In this document: piece after piece, positions 23,468-38,400 of the stretch | Layout: every line of letters begins with the position of its first letter | Position numbering within the stretch: the stretch's first letter is position 1 | Assembly: GCF_020184175.1 (NCBI RefSeq) | Contig: NC_065533.1 | Coordinates: 63,464,351 to 63,528,350 of the forward strand | From: Aphis gossypii | Lineage: Eukaryota > Arthropoda > Insecta > Hemiptera > Aphididae | Reading direction: 5' to 3' | DNA: 64,000 nt | Notes under the pieces: generated by a model | Database searches by the model: none | Told to the model about the DNA's origin: nothing | Seen by the model: only the letters and a program-made list of their open reading frames with translations | Translations under genes and position numbers: made by a program

Positions 23468-26400
23468 CTGACAATAATACATCATACGAATCCATTATAA
23501 TATATACAATATACCTACGATTGGGTGGTTTAGTTGGTTGGTGGTTGAGGAATGAGCAGGTTATCAGTTATAAACATCATATCAAAGGTGTTAGGGGAGC
23601 TTATAACTGTGTTAAAATTATTTAGCTTCTTCTAAAAGTTGAGTGATGACTGGTGGGGTATGTAGGACAAGTATATGGCTATAATATCTTGAGTTGTGTT
23701 AAGAAAAAAACAAAACCCCTCTTTGGATTGAAGTTAAGATAGTTATAATAGTTACAAGGATATTATAACGATAAAAACTTCTAACAGAAGCGGCATTGTA
23801 AATATAATACAACAGTTTTATATTTTCGTACAATTGTTTTTTTTTTTTTTTACTTAATCAAAGTATATATTTTACTATTATTGCGACAATAGATGAATTT
23901 TGTTTAATAATTTATTTTGTAAAGCATTGAATTCTACCTATATAGCTATTTATCTGAATTTTTTTTCATTAGTTACGGTCTAGTACATGCTTGTCTAATA
24001 TTTAATTCTTAACTTGTATAAAATGTTTTAAATAAAGTACCTGAATATTTTTGCAGATTTTTAAAAAATGTATGTAACAACAAACAACTTTTGCATGAAT
24101 GTGTATTTATTTAAAATATTATTATTCACCTATTTATGTGAGATATTTTATGAACTTATAAACATTTTTGACAAAAACATTAGCTTTAGAGAACTAAGAA
24201 TCTGATAAGTCACAAGAAGTAGTTGTGATAAGTTTATATGTACCTACTACGAGATATATAATGTTTTGCTATTACAGTAACACCTCGATTATTTGTCTCT
24301 GTCTTATCTGTCAACTTCAGTTATACGTCAACCACCATCATAATGGTATCGTGAATACTGAATTATAAATAGAATATTGCAAGTTTGTACTATAAGTATA
24401 CACGTACTTGTAGAAAAATAAAAAACTTATCTATGAAAAAAGTTTAGAATTCAGACAAACAAACTAAGAATTATTTTATTTTATCATAATACTATATTAT
24501 ATACCTTATATTAAAATGAATATAGACATAATAGTTATAAACATAAAAAATATTTTTTTATTTTATCCGTCACTATTTTAGTCCTGTTTAATATGATTTA
24601 TCCAAGTTTTACTGTGTTCAAAGCTCGATTTTGAGAAAAAAATATTAACACAGACACTTTGCGATATGTTTTTTTTTTTTTTAGTCACACATTTTATTTA
24701 TTATACATTATTGAATTTCAAATAAATTTTTTTAACATTTTAGATTCTGAACGGAGTGATGAATGTAATGATTTTACAATGATGTATGTTTTTTTTGTTT
24801 TTTTTTTTTTTTGTGTCTGTGTACAGCATAACTAGTCGAAATAATGCTTCAATTTCAAACTTCGGGGGTGGTTTACGATGGAAAAGTGAATATCCTTGGT
24901 GCATTATAGAGGGAAAAAGTAAACATTTTCCAACAGTTTTAAAAAAAATCGAGAAAAACAAAAAAAAATGACGGAAAAACGGGAATTTTTAAGCAAAACC
25001 AGTTTTCGACCGAATCAATTTTTTATATGATTGTAATTCAAAAACTAATCGTTGTAAATACTTAAAATTTTCACCAAATGTTTATGTTAGTGTTGTCTAT
25101 ATACAGTTTCAAAAAATGTTGACTTTTTTTGAGTTATTTATAGACCACTGACATTTTCGATTTTTATGCGAATTTTTTTTTGAAGTGTCGGTAAAAAAAT
25201 TTTGGATGATCAAAAAAACTTGAAAATTTAATACAAGGTTCTTTATGAGTTGTTCTTATTGTAGCTAAAAAAAATTAAAAATCGCTAGTCACAATTTTTT
25301 TTATAAGCATTTATAGTATCTGTCGAAAACGCGAAAATTTGCAAATAATTTTTAAGTTGAAAAATCATACAATGTTTTGTGTTTATAACTAAGGATTAAA
25401 AATACAACACTTCTAAAATATATAATAGTGATCCAAACGGCACATAATGTACAGCAGAGCGGTACCCACTTACCCGCTTTTTTTTTAGATTTTGATTACA
25501 TGTCAATTATTAAATTTCTTAGTTGAAAAATGTCATTAAGTTATAATGAACGGAAAAATAATATTTAGAAATAATTTAAATATTAAAGGGAAGTCGACAG
25601 TAACAGCACTCAGTCTAAATAATAGCAAATCTTCTAATACGTTTTTCACTTTAAATATATTCATGAGAAAGTAAAATATGGGGAAAAGTTAGTCGGTATA
25701 CTCGATCACCATAATATGACCCTGTCAAGTATTCAATTAATATTAATGATTTAATATTTTATAAGTGTATTATTATATCATCTTTAATATATCTAATTTA
25801 ATATTAAATAATATTTGCTACCCATTGTAGGTGAACGGATATTACATTGGCATACACACTCACATGATATTGTTATCTTGCCGATAAGTTCGTTACGACC
25901 AATGTTGTCAAAATCCATGACCATCACCTCCAAAGCCGCTTCCCTAAGCTGTTCCACCGGCAACGTGTACTCAAATTTCTCGTCAAAAATTGGATTTAAA
26001 TTGCATTTAAAAACCATGCTCTTGCGCTTCTCCACCTTTTTGTCACCCACGTGCAGCCACACTTTTACGTACGGATCTGAAAACAACATCATACCATGAA
26101 TATAATGTTATAATTTATAATAATATATCAGATTAAATATCTTAATATTTTATTAGCTCATATATTATGATAAAGCGAAGTATATTTAGCAGATTTCGAT
26201 ATTTTGTTGTACATGAGTAACAAGAAATTTTAGTTTGTTGAAAAATAAATTTAATGATTATCATAATACCTATTTATACACCAAGATAATAGGATAATTT
26301 ATTTAAAAATATATGGCTCAATGCACGTTAAGATACGATAGTCCTAATATAATTATGAATCACGGATGAATTATCAAATTATGGAAATTCACACTGCAGT

Positions 26401-29400
26401 GATTTTATATTTCTAGAAATTACGTTTACAGGATGATTTCACAGATCATTCCCACCTCGTACCATTTTGTTTAATAAGATTTTTTTTTTTTAATTATGAG
26501 TAATGGAATTTTTAAAAACACAGAAACATCATAATATTATTTTCAAATACTTGATTTTTTTTCCAATTTAAGAGTTACCCTTCAAATTATACCCTGAAGT
26601 TTTATAAATTAATTTTTTCATATAATTTATCGTCATTTATTTTTTGTGATTTTTAATCATACATGTTGTTACATCTAATTCTATGTTTGAACGATAAGTT
26701 TCTGGGTTATTAATCTTTATGTTCTAAGGTATTAGTATTTAATAATAGTGGGTAATATTAGAAAACTATATTAAATAGTATTTCGTATACAATATAATAT
26801 TAATATATACTATGTTATATAACAATAAATATTAACAAAAATGTTTAACATTTTAAAATTTTAGTAAATTAATATTAGGTTTTTAATATAATTTGCAAAA
26901 ATTATCATCATAGTCTTTTCTTATATCTTATTCTTAACCTGTTATTCTGAATTATTATCCCGTGTATTTAAAGTGTACGGGAATTAATCGTTCGTATTCC
27001 GATATGAACACGTGGATATTTTCAAAAAGTGAATCGTAAAAATAGCCGGTAAAAAATTACATACGTTAATGTTACATACAAATTTACTTATTGTGTATTT
27101 TTTAACCTCCTATGTCTTCTATTGGAACTTAAATTCGTCCTTTTAAAATAATTGTCCCATTAATATGTTACAGTAGATAAAAAAAAAGAAAAACTTGCAC
27201 CGCTACAAGAAACTCTTTTGATTAAACAAGTTTAAGAATCTTAAAATAGGATTCTCAAGACGTATTCTCAGTTTTAAAAAATCAGAATATTTTGATTTAT
27301 TTCATTATGAAAGAGAAACACGAGAGTAATTATGCTCGGTGATTCACCATACATAATATTATAAATCATATTATTTCATACGATTATCTTGAACTGTGGT
27401 ATGCAGCAGCATATTAAGAGTAATTAAATTAATAATTACTTCGATAGCGTAAATATAGTAATAATAATAACAATAACAATAATATAATATCGTGTATTAT
27501 TTATTCAGCGATTGATGTAGATTACCTTGTGATTGGTAATTACGATATGATATCCGAGTGTAGGGGTGTAATATAACAATACGCACGACGCCTACGCACA
27601 TGTCCGTCATCATCATCACACTGTATGTTATTATTATAATTATTTCAAAATATAAATTAATATCAATCGTTCGGCATAACAACCTGGATACTGTTTAAAC
27701 GGAACCGTAAAATACAGCGACAGACGTCCGTTTCCAGTGTTTCCACATATTATGATTATAATCATATAACGTGTAGCTCCATAATGACGAATTACTTAGC
27801 GGTAATCAGCCCGATTTAATACAATATCATAATGTCTATCAACTATATCTATAAACCATATGTAAATAATTAGTTGTAGCCGTTTTCGCTCGTTAGCTGT
27901 CACGGATATGATAAGTTATTACCCCGTGTAATAACGTCCCGCGACCCATTCTGGCAGATTGATGTTGATTATACGGACATTTTGACAAGCGGTTGCAAAT
28001 TTCGGCGGCTTTAGTACCTAGCTAACTTATTTTTTACCTAAATTATACTAGTAGATAACCAGCAAAATAAACGCTGATTCCGTCGATGTTAAGCCTTTAT
28101 GATTTGGAAAATTTTATTTTTAAGTTCCTAGTCAAAACTAAATTTGATCATATAATAACACACATTTTGTCTCCAAATTTATTGAATTGAATGAATCAAC
28201 ACAACATACTCACTCTTAGAGATTGTCACTTTTATTGTTTATAGTGTAGATTATGACAGTAATACAAATACATTAATTGTTGATTTAAAACTCGGATTTG
28301 ATAAGCATATTATAAATATTAAAAACTTAAGAGTAATACTAAAATCTAATCTACTAAATACATTTAACCATAACTGAAAAAATGATTTAAAATAATGCAT
28401 TTAATATTCTGAGTAGAGTGAGTAATAATGTATTAATTTTATATTGATGTGTATTTTTTTATTGTATTTGTATTAGCGAAAAAAAAGTTTATGATAAAAT
28501 ATCGGATTTAGTTGTTACCTACATTTTAAAATAGGTAAATAAATAAAACAAAAAAAAAGTTAAGTAAGTAATAATTACTAATTGTTGTGCTATTATATGA
28601 TATGCAGTTGTAAGTATTAAATTTACCATATTACTGACCAAATTACTATAGTATAGGTAAGTGTTAAATTAGAATCTAATGAAAAATCATAACATATAAA
28701 TAAAAAAATTTCCATGATATATTATTATTCCTAACATACCTATTTTTTTTTATTTTGTAATAATTGACATGCCATATTGATGTACCCTAGGAATTTTCTA
28801 CTTTTCATCTTCTAATATTATACAAAATAGTTATAATTTTCAATTAGAAACTATTATAAAAGTGTTATGGGCTACGAGATATCAAGGCTAAGTTAGTATG
28901 ACCATGCCTCGTGTTAAGGGTAATGCGGATGCTACTATGACCATGACACGTGTCAGGATAGTAAGCGCATCAATAATTATAGTGTACTAATTATGCATTT
29001 GAGATGTTATTGCACATCATCAAATTCGTGTCCGAATTTGCAACAACAACTACAAGGACACCTGGTTTCACCCAGAAGGCGACAACTCGACGTAAACAAG
29101 AGACGCACCACAATATATAAGGGAGCCCGTAGATCAGCAACGGCAGATGTACCAAAGCTATCAACAACTGAGCACTTTCACGACACTCAGCCACTTATTT
29201 TGTTTGTTACATGTATTTAATTTATACACAATAAAGATATATTTCGTTATTGAGTTTAACTTTCGTTCAAAATAACCATCTGGATTTAAATCTGATATAC
29301 TGGCACGCAACAAAAGTTAAAAATTGAATCAATTTTTTTTCTATGAAAAATGTTTCCAGCCATTACAATATATTAGACATATTATCCACATATCATTGTA

Positions 29401-32400
29401 CAATCAACGTTTTCACCCTTTCCGCTGAGAACACTAAACGAATACTGATTAACATTTTAATATTGTATTAATATATTTATTTGGCATAAGCTTGATTTAA
29501 TCTGCGATTATTCGTATGAGTGAAAAAATAATCATTGAATTTACTTTAATATTACAAATCTGACCCTTAAATCTCTAAAATTAGTACGCCCTATACACCC
29601 TACACCTGTACACTGATTACCATTCTATAAAAAATCGTTTTATACTAATAATAATTATTATGAATCGGCAAGATTGTTTTCAGAATTTATTTGCACGATA
29701 TATCAATAATATACTAGTTGTAATGACTTGAAAAAAAACTTAAAAACCTAGAGGACTGGGAAACTCACACTTGTCGATTAGTAGATTTTCCGATATAAGC
29801 ACGTACGTGATTCAGAACTTGACAGTGCAGTATACTTCAAACTATTACTACATTATTAAACATGTTGTATTGTTGTGCCATAAGATTGTTGGCTTCACTA
29901 CATATATTTTCAAAAAAGATGTTTATGAGTTGAACAAATATGATTGTATGCATGATTTGAATAGCTTATAGAACGTTACAACTATCACTGACGATAATTT
30001 CATATCGTACGAAATACTTTAGTGTAATAGAACATTTATGACTAGTTTAAAAGGTGAATTTTAATAGATAAATTTCATTATTAAAATGAAACTATGAAAG
30101 TGCATTGGATCAATTTTTATAATATAACCCGTAAACAATTTAGAAATCAATTGTTTTATCAGCTGTTTTATACTTTTTAATTAATACAAATGACCAAAAT
30201 AATAGTTAAACGATGTAAGTGTGTAGCCGAATTACATTTACCGCGGGTACTTATCCAATTACCTACTCAATCACTATATCCGGGACCCAGAATACCCATA
30301 CGCGGAATAAAGCTGTGTTGAAAACGGTTTGACATTTTTATCCCAATAAATCGAAATCCGAAGCTCCGAAAAACTAAACATTATACTATAATATAATGAT
30401 TAACGAGTGAACCGGCGTCAACATCCACTCAGCCGTTCAGCATAAATTAATAACACAATATTCGTTATTGTGTTTAGATAATCTGTTTCCGCGCAGAAAT
30501 TGCGAGCGATCGAAAGCTTTTGTTTAACGGACGACGCAAGTGTATGCATATCATAATATTAATGGTAATATTGTATCGTGGCATTTACCTATCTACCTAC
30601 CTACTTACCCGCCCACTTATTATGACGTGAGTTGTGAGTAGATATTGTGTTATATATATATAGTGTTTCTTTTTTACTGTGTAAGAAAATTATTGTTAGA
30701 ACATTTGGTGCCGAGACAGTGTGATGCGAAATTGATCAAAAACGGGAACTAAAGTGTATATGAAATGCACTCTCCGGATAACATGCTATACAGCGTATAC
30801 GTTGGGTAGGTTTCCATTAGTTGACTGGGAAGTTGACAAATAAAATAAAAATCCAACTGAATTTTCGATCAAACCCTTCAAACAACCACCGTTGTCCGTT
30901 TCACCACGACCGTGGTATAATGCATATAACATAATATTATGATTAATCGATTTTAGCGCTCTAAACAGAAATAGATTACTCTTCGCAATAACACGCTTGA
31001 CACGCTTCGCCACTGCGTTATACAAGACGTTGTGTCAGCGATCTACGCGTATTATAGAATAGGTAAACGATATAATATGTGGACCGTATATCGGGTCGGT
31101 CAATGCGTTACTGTAGTCTCTACTTAAAATTTAAAACAAAATTATTATGTTAGATTCGGGTTCGAAGAAGGTGATTTTGGACTTCACTCGATTCAATCAT
31201 TCTATAGAACTTTGATTTTAGTTGATAATTTGATGTGTGTGTCTGTCGTTTTAATATTATAAGGACGCAATTATACGGCTTAACTAATTTTGAAATAAAT
31301 GTGAATACATTTAATATTTTACTTTTTCTAATACATTCAAATTTAATTGTTGAGGAAAGTTCTGCCAAAAAAATGAATTTCGTTAATATTTTTTTTTGGT
31401 AAGATAGGTATTAATTATTTTGTTATTATTTAATTAGGATTTTATTTTTATTTTTATGGTAAGTTTTTGGAACACGTGTTCTCGTGTGTGCTCTAATCTG
31501 TCGTTGCTTATAATCTGGGTGGTCACTCATTGAGAACTACAATTTCATACGATGCTAGACCACAGATCCATTCCGTGGCTACAACCAAACACTACGTCAC
31601 ACCCGATGAAAATAATATAATAGATTGGGAAAAATTCCCAATAAAATGAAATAATTGCTACCATTAAATACTATTTTCATTTTTTTTAAATATTTAAATT
31701 TATTGTATTAACACTTTTCCATGTGCCTTAAGATAATATTCGTTATTTATTACGAGTAATTATTTATTATTCATTTATTTATGAGTAAACTATCATTATA
31801 TTATTTTTAAACACGATAATAAGTAATTACCAATAGCATGCAACATATTTTTAAGGACACAAAATATAATTTCTAAAACCAATATTAAATAATATCAATT
31901 ATTGCTACTAGACATTAAAGTTAGAATGTACAGATATGATGTAAATAAATAAATGCGGGTAATTACCATATTAGTAAACAGAGAATGTTATGAATTAAAT
32001 ATAACAATTTCAAAGGGAAATTGTGTATAGCGCTGAAATTAATATTTGATTTAAAAACCAGAAAGTTGTAACGAAATTGTGCACAGATATGTTATTTATT
32101 TAAACAATTAACTTGATGCTCATGTTTTAGAAAATATAATAACATTGTATGCAGTATATACTATACAGCAACTGTTTTACTGATTTTTTTTTACCTTTTT
32201 TTATTTGAAAGAACTAAGGTTAGTTTAGATTCCGGAAATGATGTCGATGAATATAAAAAGTACAAACATTAGATTATTAGCTTGATTGCGTATATCTTTT
32301 ATTGTTTACAGTAAAATTTGTAAAAGGTTAATTTAATTATGATGAAACGCGCTTAACACGCATAAATATAGCAGTAATTGAATATCTTTTTTATTATTAT

Positions 32401-35400
32401 ATCGTTTACATTAACGCCAGTTTCGAATCTAATATTAGTAATAACTAATAATACTATTGTATTTATTTATCTTACGGGGAACTACGTATTATTACAGATA
32501 TAATATTATAATATCATAAATTATTATATATATTCCATTTATTCACATAATATTATTAAGAGTACCAGGTATTCATTAAACTATTATTACTTTTATGTTT
32601 TCCGAAAAATAGGCACGTGTGACATCATAACGGCATAACTACACATAGGTACTTAAAACTGTCAAGAAACTATTTTTATTGTGTAATGTAATTTATATTT
32701 GTATGTAACATACGATATATTTATATATTTAGACACTATATTTTATGATATAACACGATTTTATAACGACTGATTTATGGGGTACCCATAATTTTAAATT
32801 AGGTAATGATACGAAATATTCAAAATAAAATATATACTCAGAGTTACTAAGTATTATACTGAACTTCTGATTGGCTATGTGTTACAAAATCTCGAATGAT
32901 GTAAATAAAAAACATGACTTTATTTCTACAATTTGCAACGGAAGAACAAATAATAATAATAATAATAATAATAATTCAGTCACCCGTGTTGATTGCAGAA
33001 TTGATATTTTTGCACCAAATTCAACGAGATTAAAACAAAACTTGTGTTCCATCGTCTCAGTTTTGAGTATTTGGACATTTTGGTGCATAGATATGGCAAT
33101 AAATTGTAAATTTACCTGAACAATAGAAACGAATACTTATCGAGTCGCTAAAATACACCAAACGAACATTTATAAAGCCGAAAAATATAATCTAGATTAA
33201 CTTTTAATAACCCCCTTCGACTCTCATACGGAGGACCGACAGAGGTACGGAAATTCAAACTATGCTGTTTCGTCGTTCCATTCTCGTTGATTCGCTGAAA
33301 ACAAAGTTTTAATTCGGTCGAATGTAAGTCAATAATTTAAATAGTTCCGGTTAGTCCCAAGTACCCTATTGTTCACTAAAACATACCGTTTCGAATGGCT
33401 AGAGGATTTGTAAAATAATGACTTCGGGACATAAATCACCCCCAAAATCCAGGTTACCAATCGACATACGAAACACGTTTGCAAAGTACGCACAAAACCA
33501 CAAGAGTACTGGACTATAAACTATATATGTTGATAATATTATGTTGTTCATATTATTGTTAGACGAATATTATAACCAGATTTTCCGCATTTTAATCAAC
33601 CAACAGAAATTGAGAAAATAATATATTTATATACGTATTATTATTGTTTATCGATGTAAAATTATGAATACAAATGTATTTCTTACATTTGTCGATTCCA
33701 TATCTTTTTAGACATTTAATTATAATTTCAAGATTCATAAATATTGAGACCAATATTGCATGGAATTATTATCTTCTGGTCTAATTTTAATTTTTTAAAG
33801 ACAAACTCTGAGTATAATTCGTGTAGACTCCATAATATAAGTATATTATCTAACGATTTTGATAAATTTTTCATTTTATAATACCACATTTAGTATTCTA
33901 TTATAATGGTTTTTTTATACTAACATATACCGAGTAAACTTTTTTAATTTAAAACTCTAAAAATTTCTAATACTATTAACGTTTTTGTAAAAAAAAGTCT
34001 ATAATGTATCATAAGTCAAATGGACTACTTCATACATACTACATCGTAAGTTATGAAATACACAATTATTAAATATAAAAAATAATGATTATTTTGTAAA
34101 AAAAAAAAAAGATATCAAACGTAAACTATAATTTAGTATCAATATTAATTTGTTTTATTATGTTCAATAATGAGAAACATGGCAATAGTAATACTTCGTT
34201 TCCTTTCCCGCGTAATTTTATTGAGATTGAAACGTATTCTAATGTTGTGTAACGTGCATATTAATCTAGATAATTTTTTTCAACGAAATTTTCATATTTA
34301 TGATTTATGGTTGATTATCCGATTATTTTTGGATGATAAGTGTTGTTATATAGTTATTTCTTATTTTATATGATTTGCTTTTCAAGTTCTATTAGTAATT
34401 TAAAGTTAAATTATTAGGTTTGTAATTTATTGTTAATTGTGTGTAAACACTGGTGAGTTATCGTATTTAATACACATGCTATTTGCTTGTATGCAAGCTT
34501 TAATTTATTTTTTAATTAGTTATATTATTTTTCATTTTTCTTTACATTAAACTGATAACTAATATATGATATAATGCATGTGTGGTCTATTATTTTCTCA
34601 TAAGTAGTGCATACTGGAACCAAAAAATCTATAAAATATATCAACTTGATATTTTTTATACGTAGTAGAAGTTTAAATTTAGGCAATATTTAAACGATGA
34701 ATAACAATTTTGATTATTTTGTTATAGGTATAATTCAAAAATATTACTCGTGGTGATTTGAAACTCTTGCCAAGTATATTATAACATTTTTTATAATACA
34801 ATGACATTTTTAAAATGTTTAGTTTAATTGTACGCTATTGAAGTATTAACTAAATTTCATAGTTTATAATACTATATTACTTAAAGTAAAACAAAATAAT
34901 TAAATAATTAATAGTGATAAATTTACATACGAATTATAGCTGATAAACCACTACCTCTGCTCAGAATCATTTTTCGTACTTACGAATTGATTTATCATTT
35001 GATTCAAATTTAATACAATACTCATTATAGTCAATAGCGCTATGACGAAGTGAATGGTAAAAAATGTCATGTGAAGTGGTACCAATTTTTTTTATGTACA
35101 ATATTATTATTATGTCAGAAATTTAAAAAAAAATTTAATAATTATTTATTCGATTTTTCATACCTGAAGTGTTCAAATTATCTAAATAGTGATCTAAATG
35201 CATAATAAATATTTACTGTTGCAACTCCATCAACACTTTTTATACCAATTATTTGCTTGTTTTATAATTATTATTATCTTTTAATCGATTTAGTTTTCAT
35301 GTATCTACATTGACGATTTTCTAAATAATCTAAATTATAGTAAAGTACCGTACTGTATTAATTTTAATTGGTATCAAACTGAGTGGCTAAGGCAATATCT

Positions 35401-38400
35401 ATTTTTCGGAGACGTCAGACGAGTGATACTGCATCTGAACTTCTTATTTTCCCAATAAGTAAAAATTTCTAGAATCCTTGTCTCGCTGAGATCGGCTATC
35501 GGCAAAATGATTATACCTAAACTATATTAACTATTATCAATCAATCTATAATATTTCGTTTTATTTATAGTTACACATAGGGGCATAGGGCTTGTTTCCT
35601 TACGTGATGTACGATTGTTTTTATTTTCCGTCGGTTACGTTCAAAACATATCACAATGTTCTAATTGCTTAATCGAACGTTTTCGTATATATAACTATAA
35701 AATGTCAGCTAAAGTGTCGTTTTTTGTAGTCATCGGATGAAAATACGATAACGACTGTCTCACAGCTATAAATATACACCATCAGGATGCTAGTGAACAT
35801 TAATTTAAACTAAAACCCTGTTAATAGTATCGATGATCTACTAAAATTCGTAATTCACTTTATTCGTTTTATTGTAGTTGTATAATTGTGAAATACGTTT
35901 TGTTGTTGGTTAATATAATATTGAGAAATTCGCAATGTATTAAATCGTTTATGTTCAAAACGCGTTATACAAAAAGCTTTTTTATTAAAAAACTAATTTA
36001 AAAATCGACTTTTTTCACACTTAATATAAATACGAATTAACAGTTTTCTTTAAAAAATTTAATTCTTTCAAGATATTTAAGTTTTAATTTTAATATCATA
36101 ATTATTGTAATATGTATGAAAATTCCATGTATGTTTTGTTATTTGTTTTTGAATTATAACAAAAATTGTTATTATACTGGTGTCCAGTGAGCAATTTCAT
36201 ACAAATTTGAACTTCATAGACATTTTTTCATATATTTCTTATTATAAAATAATTTGTGTTTTTTGAGATTTTTGTAATTTTTTTTAACTAAAATTGCTTA
36301 TGCAACGCTTTTATGACTATAGATTTTCGATATTTTTTAACTGAGTAATTCAAAATTTACTAGGAGTTTTGCAAAACATGTTTAAACATTTTTATCTAGT
36401 GAATGATATTGTCAAACGACATTTATTGAAAATTAATTTAAAAAATTAAAAGTTTCTCATGATTATAAATAATTTTAAGATTGTCAAAATAAAAAGTCGG
36501 AATATAAAATTTTGGAAGAACATCTGAACAGATATTATCTAGAATAAACTTAACTGTTAAAATCAATTGTTTTTTTCAGTAAGAATCAATAATTACATTT
36601 TTAAAGAATGGAAATAATACGTTTTATACAGAAGCTAAATTAAGAATAATTTCTGCTTCAGTCCTTCTATTAGCTATTATAAACACTGACAGCTGTTGTT
36701 ACTATTCAGTCAATCGTGTATGATAATGAGATGCGTTCAAATCTATCTTGTATACTTTTTCGATTTTTAACTAAGTGTATTTACATCATTGTTAAGGTTT
36801 TGCTATTGTCGTTTTTTCTCCCAACAAATATCATTAAATGTTATAGTGGTGTAAATGAATATTAACGTCTACAGGTTTCAACAACGACATTGAATATATT
36901 ATAGTCACGATTGCCACCATAGCAATGGCGTTGTGCAACAACTAATCGCCAAGTATTGGATAAAGAAAAGTCGGTCCAGTTGCATACTTCTATATATATT
37001 TAAAGGAGGGCAGGCTTAAATTCAAAAATGAGGTCACTTTAACTGACCAAGTATTATTTAAAAACAGTTGCCTAGTAAAAAATAAAAATAAAATCATTAT
37101 CTAGCTCCACAATACTTATAAAGGGTAATTCAATAATTAGTATGCTCACTTCTATATTTTTCTTTAGTAACGCATTTATTAAAATTTTGATTTTTGGAAT
37201 TTTTTTCAATATACTAATTATTGATGACTAATTGTTCTAATATTTATGTGTGTTTTTTTCTACCTAGTAATGTGCTGTATCGATACAAAGTAATGTTTTC
37301 AAATTAGATCTTCCTTTGAAAAAAACAAAAAAAGTAAGACTGAACTATTTTATAATATTGATGTATTTAATTAGAAATTAAAACCTAGTAGTTTTTTATT
37401 AAATTGTTTATTTTTATTAGGACTATACCCTAAAAAATTGTTTTACAGAAATATAAAATGTTTGCAGTACCTACCTATCGGATTTAGTCATTATTCAACT
37501 TTGAACCTATTTTTTTTTTACATATTATTCGTGTAAATAGATTAGTTAAATTAATTATAATATTTAATATCACGTAAAGAAAGTTAAATGATACAAAAAA
37601 AAAAAATTCAGAAAAACTATCTGCTAAATAGTTTAAATTAGAAATACTATAGAAATGAGGGGGGGGGGTATCGTTTGAAAATATTAGTTTGTACTCAACA
37701 ATGCACAAGAAATATCTTAAAAAGTAAGAAAATGTATCAAGAATTTATAAATATGGTTTTCTAGTTTATTTGAAAGTTCCAAAATCAGATATTCAATAAT
37801 TGCATTATTGAAGAAGAAAAATGGGTTGTGCGATGAAGATTCTTAATGAAATGCCTTGTGTACAGAATAATCTAGTAATATGCGTGCGAGTGATAGAGAG
37901 AGAGATAAAATGCGTGAGTGATGTATTTCATGAATTCCCGATGGCGAGAAGAGATCTCGTTAACTTTTCGTGCATTGGTGGATGAGCTATCATTATATAC
38001 GGTTCCAAAAGCGGGTACTTTGAAAACCTCTTTCGCAAGTTTACTGTCGACGTTTGATGTATGTGTTGAACTCGAATTTGTTTGACGCTCACCTCCGGAC
38101 TTCACCTCAAGCTTACCGGTATAGTAATAATAATATAATCCTGTCGAATCTTCGTAAAAGCATTCGATCGACATGATAATCTATTTTATGAATTATCTGG
38201 TCAGACAGTTTTTCCGCGATTAGCGGGTGTGTGATTTAAAAGTCGATGTTCATCCTTTATTTGTATATACATATTACATAATGTATTATAATGTTTAATT
38301 TTTAGACGTGTACATTAAATATTACATAGGTGTTTTGGTCATATACATTTTGAAATAAAAAAATTCTAAGATTCTTCATATTTTAAATTTTCACTTACAG

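Noticed and set aside
25793..25863. C-terminal extension of the C2B open frame
   Set aside because: A canonical donor (GTGAGTGT) follows codon phase 1 at 25864, and the true C-terminal exon with HWKDM and WHRLK is found at 23467, so this is intronic read-through.
25815..26099. 94-codon plus-strand frame
   Set aside because: Antisense shadow of the Syt7 C2B exon.
28991..29220. Overlapping frames on both strands (67 and 75 codons)
   Set aside because: They lie inside an LTR-like block; overlapping both strands and lacking motifs, they are by-products of higher GC content.
32871..33119. Poly-Asn / poly-Leu frames
   Set aside because: Caused by an AAT microsatellite, not protein-coding.
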